DNA of 59,171 bases. It comes from Azolla pinnata (lineage: Eukaryota > Streptophyta > Polypodiopsida > Salviniales > Salviniaceae). A program made the translations under genes and the position numbers. Positions 57,176 to 59,171 of the stretch are shown here, piece after piece. The notes beneath the pieces are model-generated. The model was not told where the DNA came from. It saw only the letters and a program-made list of their open reading frames with translations, and did no database searches. Positions within the stretch are counted from its first letter, which is position 1; each line of letters starts with the position of its first letter. The stretch is from positions 1 to 59,171 of the forward strand of contig JBBBWG010028146.1 in assembly GCA_037176905.1 (NCBI GenBank), read 5' to 3'.

Positions 57176-58944
57176 AGCTTCTATGGAGGCAGGCAAGCTT
57201 GCTAAACCCTAAGATCAAGCTTGTTCAACCCTAAGACCAGACCAGTCATGGGTCCTAGGTGGGGGGGTATCATCACAAAGAGAGATCGGTTTCATCGTCG
57301 TCGATTCAAAGGTCAAACATGACCTATGAGACCGGAAAGAATGCATTTTTACAGGAGAAGGTCAAACATGACCTATGAGGACCGGAAAGAATACGTTTTT
57401 TTACGGGAGACGTCTGGTTTTGATCGGTGACTCTCGACGATGTTCGAAAGATTTTACTGATGAACGTCGCAAAATTGAGAGAGAGAGAGAGAGAGAGAGC
57501 ACAGATCGGGAGGAGGAGTGCGTCTCGAACTCGAACTCAGGCTCGTTGGCTGGCTGCTGCTGCTGACCTAGTGGTGAAACCCATCACAAAGAGAGAGGCA
57601 GCAACTTGGGAGATTGCAAGAGAGGCGATGGTAGTAACTTTGATCAAGTAGTTTCTTCGCAGACTGATTGAAGCGGAGTAAAATAAGACCCTGCTGTAGA
57701 AGGCGCGAATGCCGCATGCAGGTCCTGAGCGCGGGGACCATGAGGTGACACCCTGTTTTAAAATCAGAGATTCCAAAACCGAGGAGTATGTGGGAAGCTG
57801 GATCAGGCTGTCGTCTCGTTGTAATGTTAACAGTGCCCCCAGATTATGTAGGATGCTTGATACAAAGGGAAGTTCAATTCCGACCGTTCCTGCAACGATG
57901 TCGAATCTGTAGGGAAAGTCCAGCTTGACAACTCTCACAGCTATGGATCTCAGCATGGTCACTCACGCGTCCCTGTTTAGAATGCTTTCTGTATTGTCAT
58001 TCCGCTGTTTTAAGCCGTAGACATACAACACTTCCAGCTCTTGAGCTACTCGGATGTTTTCTTTCGGGCCCAAAGCCTTCAACGATTTCATCAAGACACC
58101 AGAGCTTCACTTGACCTGCTCAAGAGACCAGAGCTTGACAGCTTTCATCTGACCTCCACAAGCCTAGACAGCTTCCTCCGACCAGCTGAAGACCAAACTT
58201 GAAACACTTTCATTCAGCCTTTTCAAGCACAAGGTTGGTCCGAAGAAGACGTGATTATAGTAGGCCGATAACACTGATTCTAGAAGCGCTATAACGACAA
58301 AACAGCCCAATCGGAGGACAAAGACACAGAACATCCAACGACTGTTAGCATTGCCCTTCCCTAAGACTGGAATCAATATATGGTACGAAAAAACCATTCC
58401 GCAAGCGTCAAGATCATTGACAGAAAAGCCGAGATATTGCTCTCCATCGAGAGGATATGCTCCCGAGGACAGAATCAACCCCCCCCCCTAACGATCCCTA
58501 AAGCCAATATACCGAGGAGATACCGAGAGTCAAAGGGCAGACCGGAATTACTGGATCAATCAAACTCTCTCAAAGGCACAAAGGGAGGCACTTACCGTTT
58601 TCCTGGTCTCAGCAGCGGCGCTACTACCGTGCAAGCATCGATCGAGTCGATCGATTCGCCGAGCGAATGCTCTGGCGGTTGGTTGTGTAATAGGAATTAG
58701 AATTACAAAGCCAGGAGGACAAGGGGGCAAAGAGAGAGAAAGGAAGGAAGGAAGGAAGGAAGGAAGAATCTTTTGGGGGAGACGGGTCGAATTCAAGGTG
58801 AGGCGAATCCCGGTGGTGGAATCGGGGACCGCAGCGGCAGAGGCGGCCGAGATTCAGTCGACCAGAGGGAATCGAGGCGGGCGGTAATCGATCGGAGGTC
58901 CACTCGACCAGAGGAATCGAGGCGGCGGCGGAAAGAGTATATGA

Positions 58945-59171
58945 TCACTTGAGCTTGCTGTTGGTGGCGGTGGTGCTGAAGACCCCCGAGAAGTTGGGGA
59001 TCTTGTTGAGGTGCTTGAGCGCCTTCTCGGCGGCGAGCTTCGTGGGCGGGCTGCCGTGCTTGAACGCCTCGACGAGCGCGGTGTGGACGGCGGCGCTGCC
59101 GGAGACGGCGGAGTCGCCGGCGCCGGCGCCGCCGCGGAGGAGGCGCTCGACGACGGCGACGGAGAGGCGGC
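58945..59171 (-). CDS. C-terminus of a possible ARM-repeat protein (right edge, partial)
   Basis: The frame enters from the right edge and ends at TGA (58947-58945) after 74 codons. It reads VAVVERLLRGGAGAGDSAVS, then AAVHTALVEAFKHGSPPTKL, AAEKALKHLNKIPNFSGVFS and a short tail. The text ALKHLNKIPNFSG is familiar from the C-termini of plant ARM-repeat or U-box type proteins; the call rests on that and on helix-rich composition. It is very GC-rich at third codon positions (almost all codons end G or C), like the kiwellin and KAE1 exon 1. It is missing its start. Confidence 0.55.
   Translation of the reverse strand, partial: RLSVAVVERLLRGGAGAGDSAVSGSAAVHTALVEAFKHGSPPTKLAAEKALKHLNKIPNFSGVFSTTATNSKLK

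Larger units (their letters stand above)
55469..58944. other. Microsatellite-rich intergenic region
   Basis: Holds the promoter and leader of the 502-aa gene. Repeats include CTG/ATG runs (55485-55550), CT/TTTCC runs (55740-55815, 55930-55960), GA runs (56133-56152, 56207-56225), a CAG run (near 56431), CAC/CAT runs (56555-56650), GAA runs (56965-57112), a 49-bp duplication (57311 and 57360), GA (57478-57500) and GAAG (58739-58768). Open frames of 100-300 codons over these are repeat products. A 141-codon minus-strand frame (57537-57962) and short frames to 58800 have no recognisable family. A good minus-strand donor (GTAAGTGCC near 58593) hints at an intron in a leader or 3' UTR, unplaced. 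No gene is supported. Confidence 0.5.

Noticed and set aside
57537..57962. 141-codon minus-strand frame between the last two genes
   Set aside because: The composition is protein-like, but there is no ATG context, no splice support and no recognised family. The opposite strand is open as well for 67 codons.

Overview
The window looks like nuclear DNA of a land plant. The supported genes all have GT-AG introns, and several belong to plant families: a secreted kiwellin, a rhodanese with a plastid-like N-terminus, a PHD protein of a plant family, and a plant-specific protein starting MPRPGPRPYECVRRAW. Plant TTTAGGG and hexamer TTAGGG repeats lie in gene leaders. High GC in the kiwellin, in KAE1 exon 1 and in the right-edge gene is reminiscent of monocots, but the lineage cannot be fixed from sequence alone. 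Two runs of exactly 100 N mark a draft scaffold.

Layout. 0-2 kb: first exon of a gene leaving the left edge, and its upstream region. 2.06-5.43 kb (-): a three-exon RING-H2 E3 ligase, with a long leader and a block of CATGCATG repeats upstream. 8.39-9.75 kb (+): a two-exon gene for a 101-residue protein with a 47-bp triple repeat at its start. 12.7-17.3 kb (-): PELOTA, 16 exons, 378 aa. 18.5-20.8 kb (-): KAE1/OSGEP, 3 exons, 348 aa. 21.2-42.7 kb: an accessory region of duplicated modules built around kiwellin. It has one intact gene (30.38-31.05 kb) and four broken copies, one of them split by a solo LTR. It also holds three blocks of a 22-23 bp satellite, a 987-bp tandem duplication, two copies of a larger segmental duplication, transposase-like relics and pieces resembling exon 2 of the neighbouring rhodanese gene. 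43.2-45.8 kb (+): rhodanese-like protein, 6 exons, 295 aa. 47.8-51.2 kb (+): PHD protein, 7 coding exons, 731 aa. 52.8-55.5 kb (-): plant-specific 502-aa protein, 4 exons. 55.5-58.9 kb: microsatellite-rich intergenic DNA. 58.9 kb to the end (-): C-terminus of a possible ARM-repeat protein.

PELOTA (ribosome rescue) and KAE1 (tRNA t6A37 modification) both act in translation and lie head-to-tail, but nothing shows co-regulation. The remaining single-copy genes look like unrelated housekeeping genes. The kiwellin region is the part that is evolving fast: duplicated promoters and spacers outnumber the one working coding sequence. Exon coordinates were derived by hand from splice signals, reading phase and family knowledge. 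Every multi-exon model closes in frame.
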